Assembly (NCBI GenBank): GCA_023245725.1
Contig: JAHFJU010000045.1
Location: 1 to 11,800, forward strand
Reading direction: 5' to 3'
DNA: 11,800 nt
Origin: Candidatus Peregrinibacteria bacterium
Lineage (GTDB): Bacteria; Patescibacteriota; Gracilibacteria; UBA1369; UM-FILTER-53-11
The translations under genes and the position numbers were made by a program. Under the pieces are notes generated by a model that saw only the letters and a program-made list of their open reading frames with translations, ran no database searches and was not told the DNA's origin. Positions 7,101 to 11,800 of this stretch are shown here, piece by piece. How positions within the stretch are numbered: the stretch's first letter is position 1; the number at the start of each line of letters is the position of its first letter.

Positions 7101-7559
7101 GAAAGACCATCGACATATGCTAAACGCGATTTTTATGAGGTGGTAGATGCAAGCGGCCGCAGATCATACGTTGAGTTGCCGAAAGAGAATGTAGCTGTTT
7201 TTGAATTTGAGAAAAAATTCACGCTAGATAAAGTTCACCTAGCAACAAGCGTCGATAATTTGCAGGAAAGAACTTTAGTAAAAATAAATAAAGATATTCA
7301 AGAGTTGAGCATAGGCTCATCTGAAACTGTAAAAAATGGAACTCTCGCATTCGTAGATAAAATCACTAGCGACCAGATCACTATATTAACTTCCGACGGA
7401 AAAACGGCTATCATTGCGAAAAACGCAATAGGCATGGCTGCTGAACCTGATCGCGCAATTGCGCTCAATCAACTTAGAAATGCGTATTCGAGCGATGAGA
7501 CAACTCAACTTTTGTTGGCTAGCAAAATTGGTAAGTTGACTGAAGCAACGACCGCATAA
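4107..7559 (+). CDS. Large modular repeat protein (1150 aa) with SH3-like segments and a peptidoglycan-binding-like motif
   Basis: I do not recognise the whole protein. Residues 1-380 are mainly helical and charged. Two Ala/Pro-rich linkers (about 385-418 and 527-566) flank a small segment with FQDGAFGDHTLEALK (507-521), reminiscent of the D-G-x-F-G-x-x-T helix of PG_binding_1 domains. The C-terminal half is an internal duplication. Block A (leucine-rich helix, about 579, 826 and 1041) alternates with block B, which contains FYEVLDKKGFRSYIEL (768-783) and FYEVVDASGRRSYVEL (1009-1024), 241 residues apart. Block B, with its preceding G-x-x-L strand, looks like a bacterial SH3-type fold. The order is A-B-A-B-A. 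The domains suggest cell-wall contact, yet no signal peptide or transmembrane segment is visible, so location is open. A C9 run at 6517-6525 lies in the linker between the first B and second A block. Confidence 0.75.
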   Translation: MRNLYCAFRNFEGGNGRVVYLENISHAPSADREATSENTTKENNYKLLEALYKALKEEATKDGQNDDAYITRIINTAFDINIMQIHTPDAGNISENFNDEKFRNKLQYLIDSSYNYFGNVLEPVIAQNEFRGILDPLAVNARNTKEKEGALDSNRDDAAKKLLGLLSNILMQKLSDDYAENYNARKALKDTFNIDAPEHDGGIDESSENIDKIKKQFFDNFKDESDIANAGRHYEVMMADIIKTNLTGTSLAAISNRLPTEIANLIEHDKQKEKSNDSNDVKRLKSIIGSTNINNIDNLFIDLNDDEKRATALGTIIKLYGESNRNSDICKLSNEVLNLVGQSANLEEYIQKFKSLVQASGAKQAAMNEGSTTPKEKGNMKEKAATPQPLAAQKNANRPYAAPAPAEDTTAAPAENETADSRKADFSRTKINGIPDESLKTAVIKALFNDNPPLDLAKKSDAELNSAVLALQAKLVAASADSTPPPSAEAKNKINDMIKIEGGESGFQDGAFGDHTLEALKATIVPAAATAGDAPADAPAAALSGVPSSAPSAPAATPETTAKSDEIPVTETFSEKPRILDLIDPKNLTYQQLEIEIKGLFNKIGDGRYTNSEKDIQAISGKSVNIRTARDSNGALKTILVIGDKNTDGTYNTMSTNGVITKDFKTEWVNVDKLSQPQKVVTKEDEKLMKDFLTELYKTLTNPITTAKEKNEKEYKDSKHILDLQSDRESLSTLKMYGVESEHDTVNKYNKGEKLAAVSMTFVNGETFYEVLDKKGFRSYIELTDAEAAVINGTATDTTTAVAAPPLEVATTEPSPLKEIAKFHTIAYLPESLDTTNASADQLVKAINELTAKKTSGEYPFITLQLDQIEKNKIVKIPSAVKGGDPTVGLLVSKNSNEITYINEAGTKSSRPINGQAEATTTDAEQKEFLATLYKEMMKGRGQELQKNLEDAKNGRQIKLLGTATGHVMYLEENANQNANAQKYNYKAGTELSIIGKVERPSTYAKRDFYEVVDASGRRSYVELPKENVAVFEFEKKFTLDKVHLATSVDNLQERTLVKINKDIQELSIGSSETVKNGTLAFVDKITSDQITILTSDGKTAIIAKNAIGMAAEPDRAIALNQLRNAYSSDETTQLLLASKIGKLTEATTA
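6517..6525 (+). repeat. C9 homopolymer tract inside the large modular gene
   Basis: Nine consecutive C residues encode A804-P-P of an interdomain linker. It is the only such tract I noticed in this AT-rich window. Loss of one C would bring a TGA at 6637-6639 into frame; gain of one C would bring TAA at 6557-6559 into frame. Either change would cut off the last third of the protein, so the tract could act as a slippage switch. Confidence 0.8.
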
Positions 7560-7743
7560 TTCCCCATTGCCAACCTCCCTACATGAATATGCACTGGAAA
7601 TAAGAAAAAACCTTATTTCAGTATCACAAATACCTACAACATCTATAAATACACTCAAGTCTGCAAAAACGGTCTTTTCACGAACTGACCATTCTCTTGC
7701 TTGGCAGACAATAGCGCGATTTAGAATACATTTCCGTGCCCAT
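7560..7743. other. Intergenic stretch with one small hairpin
   Basis: GAAATAAG (7597-7604) pairs perfectly with CTTATTTC (7612-7619) across a 7-nt loop, about 40 nt after the stop of the large gene. It has no GC-rich stem and no T-run, so it is at best a weak terminator or mRNA-end structure. The 71-codon open frame crossing this stretch (7567-7782) has no start support, no recognisable domain, and runs into the Fic operator, so I do not call it. Confidence 0.4.
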
Positions 7744-7786
7744 AACTTTATAAAGTTCCGCCATTTTGACTTAACTTTATAAAGTT
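7744..7786. promoter_or_regulatory. Probable operator: two identical 14-bp palindromes before the Fic gene
   Basis: AACTTTATAAAGTT occurs at 7744-7757 and again at 7773-7786, each a perfect palindrome, 29 bp centre to centre (just under three helical turns). The second fills the spacer between the -35 and -10 boxes of the Fic promoter. The protein made from this promoter begins with an HTH domain, so autorepression by cooperative dimer binding is the natural reading. Confidence 0.8.
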
Positions 7787-7794
7787 AGTATACT
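7766..7794 (+). promoter_or_regulatory. Sigma70-like promoter of the HTH-Fic gene
   Basis: TTGACT (7766-7771), a 17-nt spacer and TATACT (7789-7794) form the best full promoter in the window. The start point is expected near 7801, giving a leader of only about 3 nt before ATG 7804. Confidence 0.8.
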
Positions 7795-7803
7795 GTGAGT
7801 GCT

Positions 7804-8736
7804 ATGACAATACGTCAAAAACTTGAAGTTATTCAAAAAATGCTTGGCGAAACACAGACGCAAATTGCCGCACGTCTTGGCGTTTCGTTCGCGACGGTGA
7901 ATTCTTGGTGGCTTGAAAAATCCACTCCACGAGCCAAAATGACGACCATTATCGATGATTTATATCTGACGATAACTGGGAAAAAGACAATCAGCACATA
8001 TATTCTCGATGAAAAAATCCAGACGCTAAAACAGAAGGCAAAACAATATCCAAACATTCTGTCTTTTATATTAAAAAACCGAGATGTTTACGATGAACTA
8101 ATTTTAAAATTGACGTATCACAGTAACAGCATCGAAGGGAGCACACTATCAGAAGCTGATACACAAGCGATATTGTTCGATAATGTAGCCTTACCAAATA
8201 AAACACTAACTGAACAAATCGAGGCAAAAAATCACCAAACTGCAATTCATTATTTGTTCGACCACATAATCACGAAAAAGAAAATTTCAGAGGAGTTAAT
8301 ACTGAAACTTCATAGCATCCTTATGAACGGAATACTGCCCGACGCGGGATTTTATCGCAGACATGCCGTTAGAATTACAGGATTGAATCTTGCAACTTCA
8401 AATTACCTAAAAATTCCAGACTTAATACCAGCTCTAATAAAAAAAGTAATACAAAAAAATACAGATCCTATTGGGCACGCAGCTCTTGTTCATGCAAAAT
8501 TCGAGCACATTCACCCGTTCGCAGACGGCAACGGACGAATAGGCAGATTGCTCATGAATGCGATGCTGCTTTCTAACAATTTTGCCCCGGCAATAATCCG
8601 AAGCGATAAGAAAAGACTCTATTATACCTATCTGTATAAAGCCCAGAGAGACGGTGAAATAAGCCAAATTGAAGATTTTGTATGTGACGCGATTTTTGAT
8701 GGATTTTTGATTTTGGGTAGAAAAGAGTTGAAGTAG
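7804..8736 (+). CDS. Fic-domain protein with N-terminal HTH and built-in inhibitory helix (class II type)
   Basis: The protein has 310 residues from ATG 7804; GTG at 7795 lies directly after the -10 box and is rejected. Residues 16-37 (TQIAARLGVSFATVNSWW) form an XRE/Cro-like helix-turn-helix. S107-N-S-I-E111-G112 matches the (S/T)xxxE(G/N) inhibitory-helix motif, placed before the Fic core as in class II members. H237-PFADGNGRIGR248 is the complete catalytic motif HPFx(D/E)GNGRxxR. Known of the family: it transfers AMP from ATP to a hydroxyl of a target protein, and Glu111 would hold it inactive until relieved. With the HTH and the two palindromes upstream, the protein probably represses its own gene. 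There is no separate antitoxin gene, as expected for self-inhibited Fic. The target is unknown. Confidence 0.92.
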   Translation: MTIRQKLEVIQKMLGETQTQIAARLGVSFATVNSWWLEKSTPRAKMTTIIDDLYLTITGKKTISTYILDEKIQTLKQKAKQYPNILSFILKNRDVYDELILKLTYHSNSIEGSTLSEADTQAILFDNVALPNKTLTEQIEAKNHQTAIHYLFDHIITKKKISEELILKLHSILMNGILPDAGFYRRHAVRITGLNLATSNYLKIPDLIPALIKKVIQKNTDPIGHAALVHAKFEHIHPFADGNGRIGRLLMNAMLLSNNFAPAIIRSDKKRLYYTYLYKAQRDGEISQIEDFVCDAIFDGFLILGRKELK

Positions 8737-8845
8737 AAGAGCCCACGAATTTCATAAACCCTCCACCCTCCTCAATCATCTCTATTTTAGCGGAATACTA
8801 GTGAATGCACCTACTAGATGAAAACTTGTGTATTTTTAGCAAACA

Positions 8846-8923
8846 GCCATTGCGGTATTCGCCATGCATATCGTAATTCTTTCCCGGGAAGACATTTTTA
8901 CAATCATTTTTCAGGCTTGTAAA
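8846..8923 (+). repeat. Intergenic hairpin-bearing repeat, copy B
   Basis: This is the second copy of the element at 936-1014, in the same orientation. The TTCCCGGGAA palindrome is conserved (8881-8890). The stem is TTTACAA (8897-8903) with TTGTAAA (8917-8923), seven perfect pairs. The G-U pair of copy A is A-U here, so the stem is kept. Most differences elsewhere fall in the loop or spacer. Confidence 0.6.
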
Positions 8924-9104
8924 TGGCTAGGAGCCTGGGAATTCCCCTATTGTTCCATACAATAAATAATTACCAACGCAACACTGAAACAACAAAATAT
9001 AAACGGAGCAAATTCTAAAAATGCCCCACCAACATTCGAGCGACTTCGCAACACAAAGTTGGCTCATTCTAGCCATAATGGTTCGCACCGGTACATTTTT
9101 TTGC

Positions 9105-9110
9105 TAAAAT
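9105..9110 (+). promoter_or_regulatory. Possible -10 box of the DHH gene
   Basis: TAAAAT ends 24 nt before ATG 9135. The predicted leader of about 18 nt contains TCACCTC, which resembles the 16S 3' end rather than its complement, so initiation without a Shine-Dalgarno site is expected. No clear -35 is seen. Confidence 0.35.
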
Positions 9111-9134
9111 TGGAAACTGTTCACCTCTCACCTC

Positions 9135-10139
9135 ATGAAAAATTTCTCTACAGAATTCGCACAAGCACAATCACTAATTGAAGGAGCGAAACATATTGTT
9201 ATTATTTCACATCGTGGCCCCGACGGCGACGCCGTCGGGGCCAATCTAGGCCTTAAACTAGCCATAATCGCCCACTTCAAAAAAGACACAACGCATGTGG
9301 TTAGCGCGTGCGTCGACACTCCTCCTACCTCTAGTCACTTTTTAAAAACCGTAAAAGACTATGTTCGCGATTTCAATTTAGATGGGTCGCAACCAGCTCT
9401 CGGCACCGCTCCCGACCTGCTTATTTCAGTCGACTGCGGCGCTTCGAATATGGTGAAGTTTGGCGAAACAAAACCAACTATTTTTTCCGGAAAAATCCCA
9501 TTTATAAATATCGACCACCACTCTACAAATGACAATTTTGGAACTGTAAATATTGTCGATCCAAACGCTGCGGCGGCATCGAAAATAGTCTATGATTTTT
9601 TAGTTTTTTGCGGAGTTTCGATCGATAGACACATGGCGACAGCGCTGCTTCACGGCTTGTACTTCGACACCGGCTCATTCATGCACTCAAACACAACACC
9701 CGAAGTTTTGCGTATTGCATCGCAGTTAATGTGGAAAGGAGCCGACTATAAAACAATCGTCAAAAATCAATTTCACACCATGCCAGTTCGACAATTAAAA
9801 CTTTTCGGAAGAGCTTTTGAACGCACTCGCGTGAACTCAAAAGGAGTCACAGTCTCGACCCTCACCGAAAAAGATTTTGAAGAAACCGGCGCATTAAATG
9901 AAGACACAAACGGCGCTATAGACTACTTGAATTCGGTACCAGAAGGCAAACTTGCCTGCTTGTTATACGAAGACCGAAAAGGGCTTCTGAAAGGCTCATT
10001 ACGCACACTTAGTGACGACGTAAACGTATCAAAATTAGCTGGAATTTTCGGCGGCGGCGGACACAAACGCGCATCGGGCTTTGCCGTTCCTGGGAAAGTT
10101 GAACTCACCGATGAAGGAGTTAAGATTGAATCAAAATGA
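9135..10139 (+). CDS. DHH/DHHA1 phosphoesterase, NrnA-like nanoRNase / pAp phosphatase
   Basis: The protein has 334 residues, full length for the family. DHH-domain metal motifs are in order: HRGPDGDAVGA (D30, D32), ISVDCGA (D100), INIDHHSTN (D127-H128-H129) and LYFDTGSF. The DHHA1 domain ends with GGGGHKRASGF (306-316), the substrate-binding loop. Known of the family: Mn-dependent removal of mononucleotides from 2-5 nt RNA, and hydrolysis of 3'-phosphoadenosine 5'-phosphate or cyclic dinucleotide products. Which substrate applies here cannot be told from sequence alone. All catalytic residues are present. The 3' terminal codons are duplicated at 10784-10884 with only synonymous change until the last few residues. 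A relE-type toxin gene ends 1 nt beyond the stop on the other strand. A 12-bp perfect GC stem overlaps the first metal motif. Confidence 0.93.
   Translation: MKNFSTEFAQAQSLIEGAKHIVIISHRGPDGDAVGANLGLKLAIIAHFKKDTTHVVSACVDTPPTSSHFLKTVKDYVRDFNLDGSQPALGTAPDLLISVDCGASNMVKFGETKPTIFSGKIPFINIDHHSTNDNFGTVNIVDPNAAAASKIVYDFLVFCGVSIDRHMATALLHGLYFDTGSFMHSNTTPEVLRIASQLMWKGADYKTIVKNQFHTMPVRQLKLFGRAFERTRVNSKGVTVSTLTEKDFEETGALNEDTNGAIDYLNSVPEGKLACLLYEDRKGLLKGSLRTLSDDVNVSKLAGIFGGGGHKRASGFAVPGKVELTDEGVKIESK
9216..9242. repeat. Perfect 12-bp GC-rich inverted repeat in the DHH coding region
   Basis: GGCCCCGACGGC (9216-9227) and GCCGTCGGGGCC (9231-9242) are separated by GAC, over the codons for G-P-D-G-D-A-V-G-A. 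The protein motif forces part of this, but the choice of GCC, GTC, GGG and GCC codons after the loop is not forced and departs from the AT-rich codons around it. Confidence 0.8.
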
Positions 10140-10140
10140 C

Positions 10141-10407
10141 CTACATCCCATACACGTGAGAGTGTGTTCCAACATCTAGCAAAAGCACAATAAAATAATT
10201 ATCATATTCTTCAAATAATATTCGCAGGTCACCAGTCACAGAAATTGACCTCTTCTCAAGAAGGAGCCCCTTCAGCGCATGGTTTTTTAAACTCTTATCA
10301 AATGGATTACACAGAAAAATATCAATAGCCGCATCCACTTTTAGCATCAATTTCTTTGGCAGTTTGGCGTACGCCTTATTAAAGTTTTTGTGATAAATAA
10401 TTTCCAT
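10141..10407 (-). CDS. RelE/YafQ-type mRNA interferase toxin
   Basis: The 88-residue basic protein has the ParE/RelE fold pattern: MEIIYHKNFNKAYAKLP, a central helix, NHALKGLLLEKRSISV, TGDLRILFEEYD and a C-terminal LLDVGTHSHVYGM. The HALKG...RSISV and GDLRILF strands and the terminal GTHS are typical of RelE/YafQ-family toxins, and catalytic-type His and Arg residues are present. Known of the family: it cleaves mRNA on the ribosome and is neutralised by the RelB/DinJ antitoxin made from the gene before it. The antitoxin stop lies 12 nt upstream, and only an AAGTAAG purine run precedes the ATG. The reading frame is intact. It converges on the DHH gene with a 1-nt gap, so the two stops practically touch. 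Confidence 0.85.
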   Translation of the reverse strand: MEIIYHKNFNKAYAKLPKKLMLKVDAAIDIFLCNPFDKSLKNHALKGLLLEKRSISVTGDLRILFEEYDNYFIVLLLDVGTHSHVYGM

Positions 10408-10419
10408 CTTACTTTTTCT

Positions 10420-10719
10420 TTAAACGCTTTTTTCAGCATTTAACCTTATATTTCGAAGATATGCCAAGGCTTCTTTCGGCTTCATGGGTTTTGTTACATT
10501 AATTCCCGATTTCGCTTCTGCAGATGCTTTCAGAATCTGAAGTTCATGCTCGAGAGTGAGCCCATTTTCTGTAATAATTTTAAAAGGGATTCCCTTAACA
10601 AGAGCAATTTGCTTTAGATAAAGCTTTATTGCAGTACTCATGTCTAATCCGACTTCGTCTAAAATCGCTTTCGCACGAGATTTTGTATCTTCATCTATTC
10701 TAAGTTGGAGCGTAGTCAT
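10420..10719 (-). CDS. RelB/DinJ-family antitoxin
   Basis: The protein has 99 residues. The N-terminus TTLQLRIDEDTKSRAKAIL is the DNA-binding ribbon of the ribbon-helix-helix fold, followed by LDEVGLDMSTAIKLYLKQIAL and GIPFKI, the classic RelB/DinJ signature. The charged C-terminal part (about 55-99) would wrap the toxin. Known of the family: it represses its own operon together with the toxin. It is first in a two-gene minus-strand operon with the RelE-type toxin. TATAAT lies exactly 6 nt upstream of the ATG, so the mRNA should be leaderless. Like mntA-hepT, the pair is oriented against the housekeeping gene it follows. Confidence 0.9.
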   Translation of the reverse strand: MTTLQLRIDEDTKSRAKAILDEVGLDMSTAIKLYLKQIALVKGIPFKIITENGLTLEHELQILKASAEAKSGINVTKPMKPKEALAYLRNIRLNAEKSV

Positions 10720-10725
10720 AAATAA

Positions 10726-10754
10726 ATTATATCAATGAAAGAGGATTTTAACAA
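10726..10754 (-). promoter_or_regulatory. Promoter of the RelB/RelE-type operon
   Basis: On the minus strand TTGTTA (10754-10749), a 17-nt spacer ending in TGA and TATAAT (10731-10726) are followed by six bases and ATG. It is both an extended -10 and a proper -35 promoter, with the ATG at the expected first transcribed base. It lies between the antitoxin gene and the duplicated DHH end. Confidence 0.78.
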
Positions 10755-10783
10755 TGAGAATGTAATGACATCGTAAGTACAGA

Positions 10784-10884
10784 GAATTTTCGGTGGCGGC
10801 GGACACAAACGCGCTTCTGGATTCGCCGTTCCCGGAAAAGTTGAACTCACAGATGGAGAGGTAAAAATCAGCGGCGCACGATGA
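10784..10884 (+). pseudogene. Duplicated 3' end of the DHH/DHHA1 gene (remnant)
   Basis: It reads in frame IFGGGGHKRASGFAVPGKVE and so on to TGA at 10882-10884. Against the intact gene, 10784-10855 matches 10042-10113 at 64 of 72 bases. All 8 differences are third codon positions and synonymous. After that the tails differ (ELTDEGVKIESK versus ELTDGEVKISGAR). There is no start codon and no DHH domain. The match starts abruptly at 10784, and its stop abuts the VIT1-type promoter (2 nt before TATAAT), as expected for a native gene end. Confidence 0.9.
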
Positions 10885-10886
10885 GG

Positions 10887-10892
10887 TATAAT
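10887..10892 (+). promoter_or_regulatory. -10 box of the VIT1-type gene
   Basis: TATAAT ends at 10892 and ATG begins at 10899, exactly six bases later. This start is preferred over the in-frame ATG at 10881, which lies upstream of the -10 box. Confidence 0.65.
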
Positions 10893-10898
10893 TGTACT

Positions 10899-11621
10899 AT
10901 GAAAAATACACACACAGAACCTCATGCTAAAAATCTCGGGGGACTTTTGAAAGAAACTGTTTTTGGATTTAACGACGGCGTGGTCTCGACCTTCGCTGTA
11001 ATTGCAGGGCTCAGCGGCGCGGCGACAGACCAGCGAACGATATTACTAGCCGCACTTTCAACTCTTTTAGCTGGCGCATTTTCAATGGGGCTCGGCACAT
11101 ATTTGGGATCAAAATCCGAAAAAGATTTATACGAAACCGAATTGGCTCGTGAAAAATACGAGATGAAACATATGCCAGAAATTGAACGCCAAGAAATTGT
11201 CGACATATATTCTGCAAAAGGATTCAAGGGCAAACTTCTCGACGATGTCGTTAATCACATCGTGAGTGATGACGCAATATGGCTCGACACCATGATGCGC
11301 GAAGAGCTTGGCTTCGCCGAAAAACCGCCAGCCCCCGGACTCAACGGAATCTTTATGTCGACCGCTTTTGTGATCGGCTCACTCATTGCAACAGCTCCAT
11401 ATTTTTTCCATGCAGCGAATCCTATTTCCGGTGGGATTTCTAATGGGACGAGTTATTCATTCATTTATTCGGTGGGAGCATCGATACTTGCACTCCTCAT
11501 AATTGGCTCCCTTAAAACATATTTCACACGCAAAAATGTTTTTGTAAGCGCGCTAGAAACATTGGCTATCGGCGTTTTGTCAGCGGTAGCAACGTATGCG
11601 ACCGGGCTACTGTTTACATGA
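10899..11621 (+). CDS. VIT1/CCC1-family Fe2+/Mn2+ transporter
   Basis: The protein has 240 residues. The first helix carries VFGFNDGVVSTFAVIAGLSG, the family hallmark (F-N-D-G-x-V-S-T). Membrane segments are visible at about 24-42, 47-70, 149-169, 184-203 and 212-238. Between helices 2 and 3 a hydrophilic, Glu-rich segment (about 71-145, with ELAREKYEMKHMPEIERQEI) corresponds to the cytosolic metal-binding domain. Known of the family: proton-driven transport of Fe2+ or Mn2+ out of the cytosol, into a vacuole in eukaryotes and out of the cell in bacteria; the exact metal here is not predictable. The length is normal and the gene intact. Its promoter directly follows the duplicated DHH end, so the ancestral order was probably DHH gene then this gene. 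Confidence 0.9.
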   Translation: MKNTHTEPHAKNLGGLLKETVFGFNDGVVSTFAVIAGLSGAATDQRTILLAALSTLLAGAFSMGLGTYLGSKSEKDLYETELAREKYEMKHMPEIERQEIVDIYSAKGFKGKLLDDVVNHIVSDDAIWLDTMMREELGFAEKPPAPGLNGIFMSTAFVIGSLIATAPYFFHAANPISGGISNGTSYSFIYSVGASILALLIIGSLKTYFTRKNVFVSALETLAIGVLSAVATYATGLLFT

Positions 11622-11644
11622 TAATGGCTTTTCGCTGCGATTTT

Positions 11645-11653
11645 TGGTATAAT
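11645..11653 (+). promoter_or_regulatory. Extended -10 promoter of the last gene
   Basis: TGGTATAAT ends at 11653. The expected start near 11660 gives a leader of about 25 nt, A-rich and without a Shine-Dalgarno site, before ATG 11685. The arrangement is like that of the 1150-residue protein gene. Confidence 0.6.
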
Positions 11654-11684
11654 ATACAGGCAATAAACATAAAAATAGCCTTGT

Positions 11685-11800
11685 ATGCCAGAGACTCCAA
11701 AAAATCAGGAAAATATAAAAAATAACCCACCAAGCGGGATCGCGCGTGATGTTGATATTTGGGTATTGAATCCTGAAACTCAAGCACAGCTTAAAAAAGA
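11685..11800 (+). CDS. N-terminal fragment of an unrecognised protein
   Basis: Thirty-eight codons run off the window. The start is MPETPKNQENIKNNPPSGIA, a polar low-complexity tail, followed by RDVDIWVLNPETQAQLKK. No domain can be named. The start is supported by the promoter 31 nt upstream and by the absence of another in-frame ATG between them. Confidence 0.6.
   Translation, partial: MPETPKNQENIKNNPPSGIARDVDIWVLNPETQAQLKK

Larger units (their letters stand above)
8737..9134. other. 398-bp non-coding region
   Basis: I found no gene, tRNA or array in it. It holds the hairpin-bearing repeat copy B (8846-8923), followed by the palindrome GGGAATTCCC (8937-8946), and near its right end a weak -10 for the DHH gene. 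The first 100 bp after the Fic stop show no T-tailed terminator. Confidence 0.6.

Noticed and set aside
7567..7782. Plus-strand open frame of 71 codons after the large gene
   Set aside because: It starts at a TTG with no promoter or ribosome site, shows no recognisable domain, and ends inside the Fic operator and promoter.
9080..9089. T-loop-like GGTTCGCACC suggesting a tRNA
   Set aside because: The flanking bases do not form a 5-bp T stem, and no acceptor, D or anticodon arm can be built around it.
10137..10139. TGA read as glycine, as in some CPR lineages
   Set aside because: TGA ends nifU, the DHH gene and the VIT1-type gene exactly at family-typical C-termini, and no TGA occurs inside a conserved domain.
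1..11800. CRISPR array, rRNA, transposase or integrase gene
   Set aside because: No regularly spaced repeats, no rRNA-like stretch and no recombinase motif were seen on either strand.

Overview
The window is an AT-rich stretch of bacterial chromosome that most resembles Patescibacteria/CPR. The grounds are inference: compact gene spacing, almost no Shine-Dalgarno sites, many starts sitting at or next to the predicted transcription start, a dense load of toxin-antitoxin (TA) modules beside a few housekeeping genes, and large unrecognised Asn/Lys/Ala-rich proteins. TGA behaves as a normal stop, so this is not a TGA-recoded lineage. No phylogenetic marker is present, so the assignment is tentative.

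Layout. 1-539 (minus strand): the N-terminal part of a polytopic membrane protein, possibly O-antigen ligase/polymerase-like, preceded by a 39-codon ORF that overlaps its start. 594-911: a NifU-like Fe-S scaffold gene. 1052-1853 (minus): a complete MntA/HepT (nucleotidyltransferase/HEPN) TA module, closed at 1871-1907 by a second copy of the nifU 3' end. 2000-2916: a DUF6922 antitoxin-like gene and an AbiEii-type nucleotidyltransferase toxin gene broken by an in-frame TAG. 2964-7559: a protein with an HExxH zinc-metallopeptidase motif, then an 1150-residue modular protein with repeated SH3-like segments, a peptidoglycan-binding-like motif and a C9 tract. 7744-8736: an HTH-Fic protein behind a promoter carrying two identical 14-bp palindromes. 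8737-9134: non-coding, with a repeat also found after nifU. 9135-10139: a DHH/DHHA1 phosphoesterase (NrnA-like). 10141-10719 (minus): a RelB/RelE-type TA module, again closed by a diverged copy of the DHH gene's 3' end (10784-10884). 10899-11621: a VIT1/CCC1-type metal transporter. 11685 onward: the start of an unrecognised gene.

Main point. Two unrelated TA modules show the same architecture. Each sits immediately 3' of a housekeeping gene, points against it, and is followed by a second, in-frame copy of that gene's last codons including the stop. In the DHH case the copies differ at 8 of 72 bases, all third-position and synonymous, so both were shaped as functional coding sequence. The outer copy abuts the VIT1 promoter, as if it were the original gene end, while the copy in the live gene touches the TA module. 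This suggests TA cassettes that enter at conserved gene 3' ends carrying a replacement end, or TA-linked gene copies that displaced the native gene. No recombinase gene is visible in the window.

A second shared theme is promoter geometry. An (often extended) -10 box lies 6-7 nt before the ATG of at least six genes, which predicts leaderless mRNAs and corrects several start codons.
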